DNA from: Agromyces badenianii | GTDB lineage: Bacteria > Actinomycetota > Actinomycetes > Actinomycetales > Microbacteriaceae | Assembly: GCF_003070885.1 (NCBI RefSeq) | Contig: NZ_CP028913.1 | Span: 2,914,001-2,978,000, forward strand | Reading direction: 5' to 3' | Length of the DNA stretch: 64,000 nucleotides | Shown: positions 16,400 through 24,790 of the stretch, piece after piece | How the letters are laid out: every line of letters begins with the position of its first letter | Numbering within the stretch: position 1 is the first letter of the stretch | Program-made: the position numbers and the translations under genes | Notes under the pieces: generated by a model | Database searches by the model: none | What the model saw: only the letters and a program-made list of their open reading frames with translations | Told to the model about the DNA's origin: nothing

Positions 16400-17529
16400 G
16401 TCTCGACACCAGCGCATCGCGCACCACCCCGGCGGCCGACGGCGAGCGCCGGACGCCGACGTTCATCGACAGCGTCACCCTCATCGCCGGTCGCGAGATC
16501 TCGATGCGGTTGCGCAGCAAGGCCTTCCTCATCTCGACCGGCGTGCTCATGCTCGCGGTGCTCGCCTCGGTCGTGCTCGGCAGTGTCTTCAGTTCGCAAT
16601 CCGACCTGCCGAAGGTCGCCGTGGTCGCCGGCGCGACCGACGTCGTCGCGGGCAACGCCGCACTCGAGGCGGTTGCGGCGGCCGACCAGGGCGAGGCCGA
16701 GCAGATGCTGCGCGACGGCGACGTCGAGGCGATCGTGGCCCCCGCGGCATCCGAACCGCTCGGTGTCGTCGTGTACGGCCTCGACTCGACGCCGAACTCG
16801 GTCGTCTCTGCGCTGTCGGTGAACCCCACGGTCGAGCTGCTCGACCCGGCGGCCGTCGACCCGATGCTCGCCTACTTCGTCGCGTTCGGGTTCGGCATCG
16901 TGTTCTTCATGTCGGCGATCACCTTCGGGTCGACGATCGCCCAGTCGGTCGTCGAGGAGAAGCAGACCCGCGTGGTCGAGATCCTGCTCTCGACGGTCTC
17001 GGCCCGCGCCCTGCTCACGGGCAAGGTGATCGGCAACAGCGTGCTCGCGTTCGGGCAGATCCTCGCGATCGCGGTGCTCGCGATCCTGGGGCTCATGCTG
17101 ACCGGCCAACGGGTGCTGCTCGGCGGGCTCGGCACCTCGGTCATCTGGTTCGTGGTGTTCTTCGCGATCGGCTTCGTGATGCTCGCCGCCCTCTTCGCCG
17201 CGACGGCCGCGCTCGTGTCGCGCGCTGAAGACATCGGCTCCGTCACGACGCCCGTGACGATGCTCGTGATGATCCCGTACTTCCTCGTGATCTTCTTCAA
17301 CGACAACCCGCTCGTGCTCACGATCATGAGCTACGTGCCGTTCTCGGCGCCCGTCGGCATGCCGATGCGGGTGTTCCTCGGCACCGCCGAATGGTGGGAG
17401 CCGTTCGTCTCGCTCGCGATCCTGCTCGCGACGGCGGCACTCGCGGTCGCGATCGGCGAGCGCATGTACCGCAACTCGCTGCTGAAGACCGGCGCCCGGG
17501 TGCCGTTCGCCGAGGCGTTGCGCGGCTGA
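16396..17529 (+). CDS. ABC transporter permease (NatB/ABC-2 type)
   Basis: 377 residues. The first helix is at about 35-55 (AFLISTGVLMLAVLASVVLG), then a large extracytoplasmic domain (about 60-150) and five or six further helices. The conserved cytoplasmic segment VVEEKQTRVVEILLSTVSAR is the hallmark of the NatB/ABC-2_3 family. GTG 16396 has AAGGAGG seven bases upstream inside the ATPase gene. It forms a two-gene exporter operon with the ATPase. Confidence 0.92.
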   Translation: MSLDTSASRTTPAADGERRTPTFIDSVTLIAGREISMRLRSKAFLISTGVLMLAVLASVVLGSVFSSQSDLPKVAVVAGATDVVAGNAALEAVAAADQGEAEQMLRDGDVEAIVAPAASEPLGVVVYGLDSTPNSVVSALSVNPTVELLDPAAVDPMLAYFVAFGFGIVFFMSAITFGSTIAQSVVEEKQTRVVEILLSTVSARALLTGKVIGNSVLAFGQILAIAVLAILGLMLTGQRVLLGGLGTSVIWFVVFFAIGFVMLAALFAATAALVSRAEDIGSVTTPVTMLVMIPYFLVIFFNDNPLVLTIMSYVPFSAPVGMPMRVFLGTAEWWEPFVSLAILLATAALAVAIGERMYRNSLLKTGARVPFAEALRG

Positions 17530-17558
17530 CGTCCCGCGCGGTTCGCGCGGGCCGCTTC

Positions 17559-17613
17559 GAGGGTGCAGTCGTCGCCGGATTCCGACTCTGGTTCCGGCAC
17601 CGACTGCACTCTC
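17559..17613. repeat. long inverted repeat with internal arm copy (element E)
   Basis: Arms 17559-17579 and 17593-17613 share the core GTGCAGTCG / CGACTGCAC with about three mismatches over 21 bases. CCGGATTCCGACTC (17575-17588) is a partial inverted copy of the closing-arm complement. It lies 30 bases after the permease stop and may terminate that operon. Confidence 0.6.
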
Positions 17614-17675
17614 GGCGACGGCGGGCGGTCGCGAGCGAACACGAGTGGCGTCGACCAGGGTGAGAGGATGGTTCG

Positions 17676-18749
17676 GTGACCGAACAGCTCCACGACACCT
17701 CCATTCGCGGCTTCGCATCCGACAACTACTCGGGCGTGCACCCCGAGGTGCTCGCGGCGATCGCCGCGGCCAACGACGGACATCAGGGCGCCTACGGCCA
17801 AGACGTCTACACCGAGCGGCTGCAGCAGGTGTTCGCGCGGCACTTCGGCGAGGGCATCGAGGTGTTCCCGGTCTTCAACGGCACCGGTGCGAACGTCATG
17901 GGCCTGCAGTCGATGCTGCCCCGCTGGGGTGCGGTCATCTGCGCGTCGACCGCCCACATCAACTCCGACGAGGGCGGCGCCCCCGAGCGGGTCGGCGGCA
18001 TGAAGCTGCTCACCGTGCCGGCGCCCCACGGCAAGCTCACGCCCGAGCTCATCGACCGCGAGGCGTGGGGCTGGGGCGACGAGCACCGCGCCCAGCCGCT
18101 CGTCGTGTCGATCACGCAGATCACCGAACTCGGCACGGCCTACACGGCCGCCGAGGTGCGCGAGATCGCCGACCACGTGCACGCGCGCGGCATGAAGCTG
18201 CACATGGACGGCGCCCGGCTCGCCAACGCCGCGGCATCCCTCGACCTTCCGCTGAAGGCGTTCACCCGCGATGCCGGGGTCGACGTCGTGAGCGTCGGCG
18301 GCACGAAGAACGGCGCGCTCGGCGCCGAGGCGATCGTGGTGCTGAACACCGAGGCATCCGAGGGCCTGACTTACCTGCGCAAGCTCAACATGCAGCTCGC
18401 GTCGAAGATGCGCTTCATCTCGGCGCAGCTCATCGCGCTCTACGAGGGCGAGCTGTGGCTCGAGAATGCGCGGCATGCGAACGACATGGCCCGGCGTCTT
18501 CGCGACGCGCTCGACGCCGGCGTCACGGCCGGCGAACTGCCGGGCCTCGGCTTCACGCAGCAGACCGAGTCGAACGGCGTCTTCGCGACGCTGCCCCCGG
18601 GGGTGGCCGATCGGCTGCGCGAGCGGTTCCGCTTCTACGACCTGGATGCCGCGCGCGGCGAGGTGCGCTGGATGTGCTCGTACGACACGAGCGAGGCCGA
18701 TATCGACGCGTTCGTCGCGGGCATCCGCGAAGAGCTGACCCGGCGGTAG
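17676..18749 (+). CDS. ltaE: threonine aldolase family PLP enzyme
   Basis: Low-specificity L-threonine aldolase type (threonine to glycine plus acetaldehyde), or a related beta-eliminating lyase. The 357-residue protein has SDNYSGVHPEVL near the N-terminus, FNGTGANV (phosphate-binding), HMDGARLAN (Asp178 binds the PLP ring nitrogen) and the Schiff-base Lys211 in VGGTKNGA. Length matches the family. The GTG start lacks a clear RBS. The symbol rests on family resemblance; substrate preference is not provable from sequence. Confidence 0.88.
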   Translation: MTEQLHDTSIRGFASDNYSGVHPEVLAAIAAANDGHQGAYGQDVYTERLQQVFARHFGEGIEVFPVFNGTGANVMGLQSMLPRWGAVICASTAHINSDEGGAPERVGGMKLLTVPAPHGKLTPELIDREAWGWGDEHRAQPLVVSITQITELGTAYTAAEVREIADHVHARGMKLHMDGARLANAAASLDLPLKAFTRDAGVDVVSVGGTKNGALGAEAIVVLNTEASEGLTYLRKLNMQLASKMRFISAQLIALYEGELWLENARHANDMARRLRDALDAGVTAGELPGLGFTQQTESNGVFATLPPGVADRLRERFRFYDLDAARGEVRWMCSYDTSEADIDAFVAGIREELTRR

Positions 18750-18760
18750 CGTCCGCGCGT

Positions 18761-18824
18761 CGGGACCACTCGTGTCGCATCGGACCCACGAGATCCTCGG
18801 TCCCGTGCGAAACGAGTGGTCCCG
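18761..18824. repeat. long inverted repeat with nested inner hairpin (element C)
   Basis: Nineteen-base arms (18761-18779 and 18806-18824) match at 18 positions; core GGGACCACTCGT / ACGAGTGGTCCC. The loop has its own GGACC (18782-18786) / GGTCC (18799-18803) pair and a CACGAG that can compete for CTCGTG of the left arm. No T-tract follows. It sits 12 bases after the ltaE stop and may end that transcript. Confidence 0.7.
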
Positions 18825-18942
18825 AACCGGCACGGTCGCCGGGAACATGCATGAGCATGGAATAGCGGATGCCGCGGCGCGTTGCATCCGATGGGTCGAC
18901 GATGCCCCGGCATCCGTTCCCCTCGCTGAAAGGCGCACACGC

Positions 18943-19536
18943 ATGACCCTCATCACCGACATCGCCTCCCGACGCGCGCAGACCGACGCGCCGCTCATCA
19001 CGCCGCTGGTCGAGCGCTTCAGCCCTCGCGCGTACGACCCGACCGCCGTGATCGAGCCCGAGGTCATCCGCACGATCCTCGAGGCGGCCCGGTGGGCGCC
19101 GTCGGCGAACAACGTGCAGCCGTGGCGCTTCATCGTCGCCCGCCGCGGCACCGAGGCATTCGCCGAGGTGCACGGCGCCATGCTCGGGTTCAACCAGGCG
19201 TGGGCCGACTCGGCCGCCGTGCTCATCGTGAACATCGCCGAGACGGTCGACGCCGAGGGCAACGCCCGCCCGTGGGCCCGCTACGACCTCGGCCAGGCGG
19301 TCGCGCACCTCTCGGTGCAGGCCCAGCACGAGGGCCTGCACACCCACCAGATGGGCGGCTTCGAAGCCGAGACGATCCGCGCCGCGTTCGGGCTCGCCGA
19401 CGGACTCGAGGTCGTCTCGATCACCGCGATCGGCGTGCTCGGCGATGTCGACGCCCTGCCCGAGGCGCTCCGCGAGCGCGAGAGCGCGCCGCGCCTGCGC
19501 AAGCCCCTCTCGGAGCTCGTGCTCGTCGGCGAGTAG
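18943..19536 (+). CDS. nitroreductase family protein
   Basis: 197-residue FMN-dependent nitroreductase fold. RFSPRAYDP near the N-terminus carries the FMN phosphate-binding Arg residues, and AARWAPSANNVQPWRFIV is the classic Ser/Asn/Gln flavin-contact motif. A later conserved region is YDLGQAVAHLSVQAQHEGL. ATG 18943 follows GAAAGG with suitable spacing; upstream in-frame codons run through hairpin C and are rejected. The natural substrate is unknown. Confidence 0.9.
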   Translation: MTLITDIASRRAQTDAPLITPLVERFSPRAYDPTAVIEPEVIRTILEAARWAPSANNVQPWRFIVARRGTEAFAEVHGAMLGFNQAWADSAAVLIVNIAETVDAEGNARPWARYDLGQAVAHLSVQAQHEGLHTHQMGGFEAETIRAAFGLADGLEVVSITAIGVLGDVDALPEALRERESAPRLRKPLSELVLVGE

Positions 19537-19562
19537 CGCCGGGCCCGTGCGCGCCGTCACGC

Positions 19563-19587
19563 CGAGCGCGCCGTCGTAGCGCGCTCG
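19563..19587. terminator. bidirectional terminator hairpin
   Basis: CGAGCGCGC and GCGCGCTCG form a perfect 9-bp stem with a 7-base loop midway between the convergent nitroreductase and dehydrogenase genes. Confidence 0.7.
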
Positions 19588-19599
19588 CAGCGCGCCGCG

Positions 19600-20649
19600 T
19601 CAGGGGCGCAGCATGACCTTGATCGCGCGCCGCTCGTCCATCGCCGCGTAGGCTTCGGCCGCGTCGGCGAGCGGCAGCTCGAGGTCGAACACGAGCCCCG
19701 GCTCGATCGCGCCGGAGCGCACGTCGGGCAGCAGCTCCTCGATGTAGCCGCGCACCGGGGCGACGCCGCCGTTCACGCCGACGTTGCGGTCGAAGAGCGG
19801 TCGCACCGGCAGCTCGGGTCCGCCGTTCGGCACGCCGACGTAGCCGACCATGCCGCCGGGGCGGGTCGAACGGATCGCCTGGTCCATCGACTCCTTCGTG
19901 CCGACGCACTCGAGCACGCGGTCGGCGCCGATGCCGCCGGTGAGCTCCTGCACGCGGGCCACGCCCTCGGGGCCGCGCTCGGCGACGACGTGCGTCGCGC
20001 CGAACTGGCGTGCCAGCTCCTGGCGCTCGGGATGCCGCGACATCGCGATGATCGTCGTGGCACCGAGCCGCTTCGCCGCGATGATGGCGCAGAGGCCCAC
20101 GGCGCCGTCACCGACGACGGCCACCGAGTCACCGGCGGAGACGCCGGCCGAGACCGCCGCGTGATGGCCCGTGCCCATGACGTCGGACAGCGTCAGCAGA
20201 CCCGACACCTCGGCGTCGGCGACCGGCCCGGGCACGACGACGAGCGTGCCGTCGGCGAGCGGCACGCGCACACGCTCGCCCTGGCCCGCGTCGGCGAAAG
20301 CGCCGCGGCGATCGTCGGAGCCCCACCATCCGCCGTTCAGGCACGAGGTCGAGACACCGTTGCGGCAGTTGACGCAGGTGTTGTCGCACACGTAGAAGGG
20401 CGCGATCACGAAGTCGCCGACGGCGACCGCCGCGACATCCGGCCCCACAGCCTCGACCACGCCGACGAACTCGTGCCCGATGCGATGCGGCTCGCGAGTG
20501 GGCGTGATGCCGCGATACGGCCACAGGTCGGAGCCGCAGACGCACGCCGCGACGACCTTCACGATGGCGTCGCCGCCGGTCGAGAGCACGGGATCTGGCA
20601 CGGTTTCGACACGGATGTCGCGGGCGGCATGGATGACTGTGGCGAGCAT
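19600..20649 (-). CDS. zinc-dependent alcohol dehydrogenase (MDR family)
   Basis: 349-residue medium-chain dehydrogenase. Catalytic zinc ligands Cys38 (CVCGSDLW) and His59-Glu60 (GHEFVG); structural zinc ligands Cys88, Cys92, Cys95 and Cys103 (CDNTCVNCRNG, then TSC). The Rossmann fingerprint is VVGDGAVGLCA. Its PYRG...EPHRIGHE arrangement resembles IMP-dehydrogenase-like threonine/alcohol dehydrogenases of actinobacteria. It starts at ATG 20649 with a TAGGCT -10 box six bases upstream. Confidence 0.92.
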   Translation of the reverse strand: MLATVIHAARDIRVETVPDPVLSTGGDAIVKVVAACVCGSDLWPYRGITPTREPHRIGHEFVGVVEAVGPDVAAVAVGDFVIAPFYVCDNTCVNCRNGVSTSCLNGGWWGSDDRRGAFADAGQGERVRVPLADGTLVVVPGPVADAEVSGLLTLSDVMGTGHHAAVSAGVSAGDSVAVVGDGAVGLCAIIAAKRLGATTIIAMSRHPERQELARQFGATHVVAERGPEGVARVQELTGGIGADRVLECVGTKESMDQAIRSTRPGGMVGYVGVPNGGPELPVRPLFDRNVGVNGGVAPVRGYIEELLPDVRSGAIEPGLVFDLELPLADAAEAYAAMDERRAIKVMLRP

Positions 20650-20655
20650 GTCTCG

Positions 20656-20661
20656 AGCCTA
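20656..20661 (-). promoter_or_regulatory. -10 box TAGGCT for the alcohol dehydrogenase
   Basis: TAGGCT on the minus strand ends six bases before ATG 20649; leaderless layout. Confidence 0.55.
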
Positions 20662-20779
20662 CGGCGCGGATGGAGCGCCGTTTGTTCAGAATCCGGCCCA
20701 ACACGCCGAGGCGACTTCCGGCAGACGGGACGATTGTGTTTCAGTGGATGGATGTCCCCCCGCATGCCTTGCTCCTCCC

Positions 20780-21283
20780 ATGTTCGCTCACGAGCGACGC
20801 GCAGGCCCTGCCCCCGCGTCGACCGTGGCCGCTGACCACGGGCTGGGGTGGTACGACCCGGAGACGCTCGAGCCATCCCAGCGTCGTGCGCTGTCTGCGT
20901 ACCTCCGGCTTCGCCGTCCGATCGGCGTCGTCGGGCAGGGTGAACGCAATGACGCCTTCCTCCGCGAGCTGACCGTGAGGTCTGCCGCGGCGTTCGAGGT
21001 CGACGGCATGGAGACGTGGGGCATCCTCGAGACCGTCGAGCACGGCGCTCTCGTGGTGCCCGCCGACCTCGCGGCTGCGGCGACCGTCGCGAGGGCATCC
21101 GTCGCCCTCCGTCGCCTCGGCGCACGCGTGGGACCCACCCGGCGTCGCCTCGAGGCGGCGCAGGCCGCGGTGGAGGAACGCCCCGCCGTTCGCCGCCTGC
21201 GCGCCCGGTTCATCGCCGCTGCCGTGGCGCACGCCGCCCTGCACGGTCAGCTCGAGCGCTGGGCGACGACTCCGCAGGCGTGA
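20780..21283 (+). CDS. hypothetical protein
   Basis: About 167 residues from ATG 20780; the exact start is uncertain and no good RBS is seen. GWYDPETLEPSQRRALSAYL and VGQGERNDAFLREL look well structured. A helical C-terminal half (about 95-160) is rich in Ala and Arg with regular hydrophobic spacing. It has no signal peptide or membrane helix, and I recognise no family. It lies at the left edge of the gene-poor stretch before the HA-repeat gene. Confidence 0.5.
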   Translation: MFAHERRAGPAPASTVAADHGLGWYDPETLEPSQRRALSAYLRLRRPIGVVGQGERNDAFLRELTVRSAAAFEVDGMETWGILETVEHGALVVPADLAAAATVARASVALRRLGARVGPTRRRLEAAQAAVEERPAVRRLRARFIAAAVAHAALHGQLERWATTPQA

Positions 21284-21928
21284 ACGGCGCGCGGCTCCAT
21301 ACCTGACACCGTCGGCGACGAGGTCGTAGGCTCGCGTCGACGCACCGGCACGGGCAAGCCCCCCAAGTGTGCGGCGGCTCCGGTGCCTCGGCGCACGCGG
21401 AGCGGCATCCGGCATGAACGGGGTGCGAGCGCGAGTCGCACGCTGCGCAGCACCGGTCGTGACGATCGGATGACGGGTGCCGCCGCGTCATCGGATGCAA
21501 CGGCGAGCGCGAACAATTCACAACCCCGCCGAGTGGTCGCCCGAGGCGCTGGTGACTCGGCACGTGCACTCGGTAGCGTCGAAGACGGCGGATGCCGGCT
21601 CCTGTGCCGGCGGCGCCGAATGGTCGATCGAACCATGCTCGCTGCGCGGGGGGCCGTACCCCTATACTCGCCGCCCGCGCAGCGGCTCTCACGCTCAGTG
21701 CGGGTCGGGCTTCCGTCGCGGCTCCTGGTGCCCGGCGAGCGGACTCCGCCGCGTCGCCCGATGCTCCTCGATTCCTCGCGCAGCTGCTCTCGGCCGCGAG
21801 ACGAGTACCGCGGCCGCCGGGCTCGCGAACCCGCCGACTGAACCGTGCGGCGGCAGGGTTCCCGGTGATCGACGCAGGTGCCGCAATCGCCCGCCCTGGT
21901 GCACGAGCGAGTCCGTCGAAAATCCCGA

Positions 21929-21946
21929 CCCCCCTTTCGGGGGGGG
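21929..21946. terminator. C6-TTTC-G8 hairpin
   Basis: CCCCCC then TTTC then GGGGGGGG forms a very stable short hairpin, with no gene stop near it on either strand. It may terminate an unannotated small RNA running through 21300-21930. Confidence 0.4.
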
Positions 21947-22034
21947 CTATCGCCTGATCCTTTGAGGCTGCTGGGCGAACGCTGCGGCGGATTGATGCGG
22001 AATCACGGGCCACCGGGCGCCTCAAGCCCAGGGC

Positions 22035-22046
22035 GAAACCGGTTTC
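22035..22046. promoter_or_regulatory. 12-bp palindrome GAAACCGGTTTC
   Basis: Perfect dyad about 300 bases before the HA-repeat start, just upstream of a possible -35 (TTGTAC, 22063-22068). A candidate operator, possibly for the XRE regulator at 24166. Confidence 0.35.
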
Positions 22047-22346
22047 ACGCAACCGTTCGCCGTTGTACATGTCCAACTCCGCCGTGTGAGAATCGCCGCA
22101 TACCACCGTGCGACACGGGAACGGGCCTCACTTTCCGGGGGGAGCGCGTGGTGGGGCGGAGATCCGCTGGGGAGGCGGATCTCCGCGGGGAAACGTGGTG
22201 CGCGGACCGAACGAACGCGCCGTGAAACGGGCCGCGCCCGACGGCGGGCGCAAAGCAGATGGGGACACGATGGTGGAGAGCTGGAACCCGGGGCGTCGAC
22301 CCGTCCGCTCCGCTGCCCGCTCGATGCCGCAGGGTTTCGGCGGCTG

Positions 22347-24218
22347 ATGCTCGCACCCCATCCCGGAGCAACCGACACCGTCTCCCGACGTCGAGACGCC
22401 AGTGCCGCTCCGGATGTGCGCGAGCGGTTCGCCGCGGCTCCGACGGCGTACGCCGACGACCTCGACTGGGAACGGGCGGCACTCGCCGTCGTCGATTCCG
22501 CGGTGCGCGACGGGCGGCTCCCGTCGTCGGGCGCTGGTACCGACCCCGAAGAACGCCGCCGCGCCCGGTGGCTGCGGCACCAGCGGGAGCTCTCGCGTTC
22601 GGGGGCCCTCCGGCGGTGGCGGTCGGAATGGCTCGACCTGCACCTGCCCGGCTGGCAGCGTCCGCTCGACGGACGCTGGCATGCTCGGGCGGTCGGCGTC
22701 GCGACCCATCGGGTCGAGCACGGCACGCTGCCGTCGATGAACGCGGTCGATGAGCAGACCCGCCGCCTCGGCAACTGGCTCCACGCGCAGCGGCGCCTGC
22801 ACCGTGCGGGCGAACTCGACCCGCTGCGCGGCGTGTGGCTCGATCTCAACCTGCCGGGGTGGCACGACCCGACAGCCGAATCCTGGTATGCGAACGCCGA
22901 GAACTGCGCGCTGCTCGTCGCCGACACCGAACGATTCCCCTCGGCGAGCGCCGACGACGCCGCCGAGCGTCGGCTGGCGATCTGGCTTCGAACCCAGCGC
23001 GCGGCCGCCAAGGGCGATCGACTCGGCTACGACCGGCGCCAGTGGCTCGACGAAGCGATCCCGGGCTGGAACCGCTCGCACGAATCGGCGTGGTACGGCG
23101 CGGCCGAGCAGCTCGTCGCCTTCCGGCAGTCGGCGCAGCGGATGCCTCGCACGCGATCTGCGGCCGACCCTGCGGAGCGCCGCCTCGGGGTCTGGCTCGC
23201 TCGACAGCGGTCACGGCAGGCGGCCGGAAGGCTCCCCGTCGAGTACGGGCGCTGGCTCGACGAACGAGTGCCGTGCTGGCGGGCGCGGGCCTCCGAGCAG
23301 TGGTCGGGCCACCTCGAGTGCACGGTCGCCTTCGCGTCGGAGAATGGCCGGCTCCCGGCTCGATCCCGGCTCTCCGGCGAGCGCGAGCGCGAGCTGGCGA
23401 TCTGGCTCGGCAACCAGCGCACAGCGGCTCGCCGGGGCTGTCTCTCAGCCGATCGACGGCGGCAACTGGATGACGCCCTGCCGGGATGGCCGAGCGCCCG
23501 AGGCACGGCGTGGAGCGCGACCGCCGAAGCTCTCGCGCGGTATCACCGAGCGCACGGCCGGCTCCCCGGTCTCGCTGAGGCCGACGCGGAGCCACGCCGC
23601 CTCGCCCTCTGGCTGAGCCGGCAGCGCGCCGCGGCGAACGCGGGCTCGCTGCCGCTCGAGCGCGAACGCTGGCTGCGCCAGCACGTGCCCGGATGGCGCA
23701 TCCACCACTTGAGCGCATGGCTCACGACCGCCGAGCGCGTCGCCTGCTTTCGCGGAACGCACGGCCGCCTGCCGACCCGGCGCAACTCGGCACCGCCGCT
23801 CGAGCGCGAACTCGGTGTCTGGCTCAACAATCAGCGCACGGCGGCCCGGTCGGCGCAGCTCGCCCCCGAGCGCCGGCACTGGCTCGACGAGCAGCTCCCG
23901 GGATGGGACGACCCCCGGTTCGCCGCGTGGACCGTGAACGCCCGCGCCGTCGCGCACTACCGCGAGGCGAGCGGATACCTTCCGCACGGGCGCGCGAGCG
24001 ACCGGCTCGCGCGCCGGCTCGGATCATGGCTCGACACGCAGCGGTCGGCTCTCCGCGCCGGCGCGCTGGACCAGCGCAAGGCGGAGTGGCTCGACCGCCA
24101 CCTCGGCGGATGGGCCGCGGCCGAGACCGTGGGGCCGCCGTCCGCGGTGCCGCGTGACGACCGGTTCAGTGCGCCGCGGCGGTCTGCCGACGAAGGTCGT
24201 CGTCGAGCAACCGGGTGA
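22347..24218 (+). CDS. helicase-associated (HA) domain repeat protein, eight repeats
   Basis: About 623 residues, built of eight consecutive 68-71-residue units. Each fits W-x-A-x8-Y/F-x3-HG-x-LP, then RRLG-x-WL-x2-QR, then W-L-D-x3-PGW. This is the pattern of the helicase-associated domain (PF03457), normally found as tandem copies after SF2 helicases; no helicase motif is present here. Units end in PGW or near variants (PCW, GGW), and the first and last are more divergent. ATG 22347 is a guess because upstream frames look non-coding. HA domains are thought to bind nucleic acid, but the role here is unknown. The 3' end overlaps the convergent XRE gene by 53 bases. Confidence 0.75.
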   Translation: MLAPHPGATDTVSRRRDASAAPDVRERFAAAPTAYADDLDWERAALAVVDSAVRDGRLPSSGAGTDPEERRRARWLRHQRELSRSGALRRWRSEWLDLHLPGWQRPLDGRWHARAVGVATHRVEHGTLPSMNAVDEQTRRLGNWLHAQRRLHRAGELDPLRGVWLDLNLPGWHDPTAESWYANAENCALLVADTERFPSASADDAAERRLAIWLRTQRAAAKGDRLGYDRRQWLDEAIPGWNRSHESAWYGAAEQLVAFRQSAQRMPRTRSAADPAERRLGVWLARQRSRQAAGRLPVEYGRWLDERVPCWRARASEQWSGHLECTVAFASENGRLPARSRLSGERERELAIWLGNQRTAARRGCLSADRRRQLDDALPGWPSARGTAWSATAEALARYHRAHGRLPGLAEADAEPRRLALWLSRQRAAANAGSLPLERERWLRQHVPGWRIHHLSAWLTTAERVACFRGTHGRLPTRRNSAPPLERELGVWLNNQRTAARSAQLAPERRHWLDEQLPGWDDPRFAAWTVNARAVAHYREASGYLPHGRASDRLARRLGSWLDTQRSALRAGALDQRKAEWLDRHLGGWAAAETVGPPSAVPRDDRFSAPRRSADEGRRRATG

Positions 24219-24606
24219 TCGACCGCAGGGTCTCGGGCGCCACGTCGAGCAGGCTCCGCGCAGCGAAGTCGCGCACGCGACGCGTGCGAAGGGCGCGCAG
24301 GTGGTCGAAGCTCGACCCGACGCGCTCGGGCCCGGCGTCGTCGCCGAGGAGGTAGGCCGGGTCGACGTCGAGCACCGCGGCGATCGCCGAGAGGAGCTGC
24401 TGGTCGGTCACGTGCGGTCCGTTGCCGCTGAGCATGTAGGCCCACCGGGCACGCGACAGCGAGATGCCCTCGCGCCCGACGGCATCGGCGATGGTGCGGA
24501 AGGTGATCGGCGTGCCCCCCTCCGCCACCGCGAGGTCGAGCGAGAGGTTCAGGCGACGCGCGAGCTCCTGCTGCGGGCTCGTGAATTCGGTGTACTGGTC
24601 ATGCAT
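24166..24606 (-). CDS. XRE-type helix-turn-helix regulator
   Basis: 146 residues. The N-terminal helix-turn-helix region (about 12-80) has FRTIADAVGREGISLSRARW and a late helix (TDQQLLSAIAAVLDVDPAYL). The layout, a short HTH followed by LG-x-D and a helical C-terminal domain of about 50 residues, resembles EspR/EsxR-type actinobacterial regulators. The tail (RSLLDVAPETLRSITRLLDDD) may dimerise. The gene overlaps the HA-repeat gene tail to tail, so expression of one could interfere with the other. Confidence 0.75.
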   Translation of the reverse strand: MHDQYTEFTSPQQELARRLNLSLDLAVAEGGTPITFRTIADAVGREGISLSRARWAYMLSGNGPHVTDQQLLSAIAAVLDVDPAYLLGDDAGPERVGSSFDHLRALRTRRVRDFAARSLLDVAPETLRSITRLLDDDLRRQTAAAH

Positions 24607-24759
24607 GGCTCATCTCCCTGGGTCGGGGCGTATGGGCGGCACTCCGCACGTGGATGCGGGCTCGGTTCGGGTCGAGCACCGCTCCGCCGTGGGAGTTCGT
24701 CGGGTCTGTCAGGATAGTAGACCAGGTCTCGCCCGCGACGACATGGGCGGAGCTCCCCA

Positions 24760-24788
24760 GTGCGAGGGGCACTCGCCGTGCGAGGGGC
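24760..24788. repeat. two direct copies of GTGCGAGGGGC
   Basis: Eleven-base direct repeats start 18 bases apart, immediately beyond the esterase stop at 24791. No clear role. Confidence 0.6.
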
Positions 24789-24790
24789 CG

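Larger units (their letters stand above)
21284..22346. other. about 1.06 kb without a convincing gene
   Basis: All open frames here are Arg/Pro/Ser-rich shadows with no conserved motif, start site or third-position GC pattern I can defend. Visible signals are a possible -10 (TATACT, 21663-21668), a strong G/C hairpin (21929-21946) and a 12-bp palindrome (22035-22046). It could be a decayed gene, a non-coding RNA or simply the leader of the HA-repeat gene. Confidence 0.5.

Noticed and set aside
20480..20779. Upstream extension of the hypothetical gene at 20780
   Set aside because: It overlaps the dehydrogenase antisense and contains no recognisable start or structured segment.
21210..22106. 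298-codon minus-strand ORF as a gene in the gap
   Set aside because: Codon content is low-complexity Arg/Ser/Pro, with no conserved motif and no RBS.
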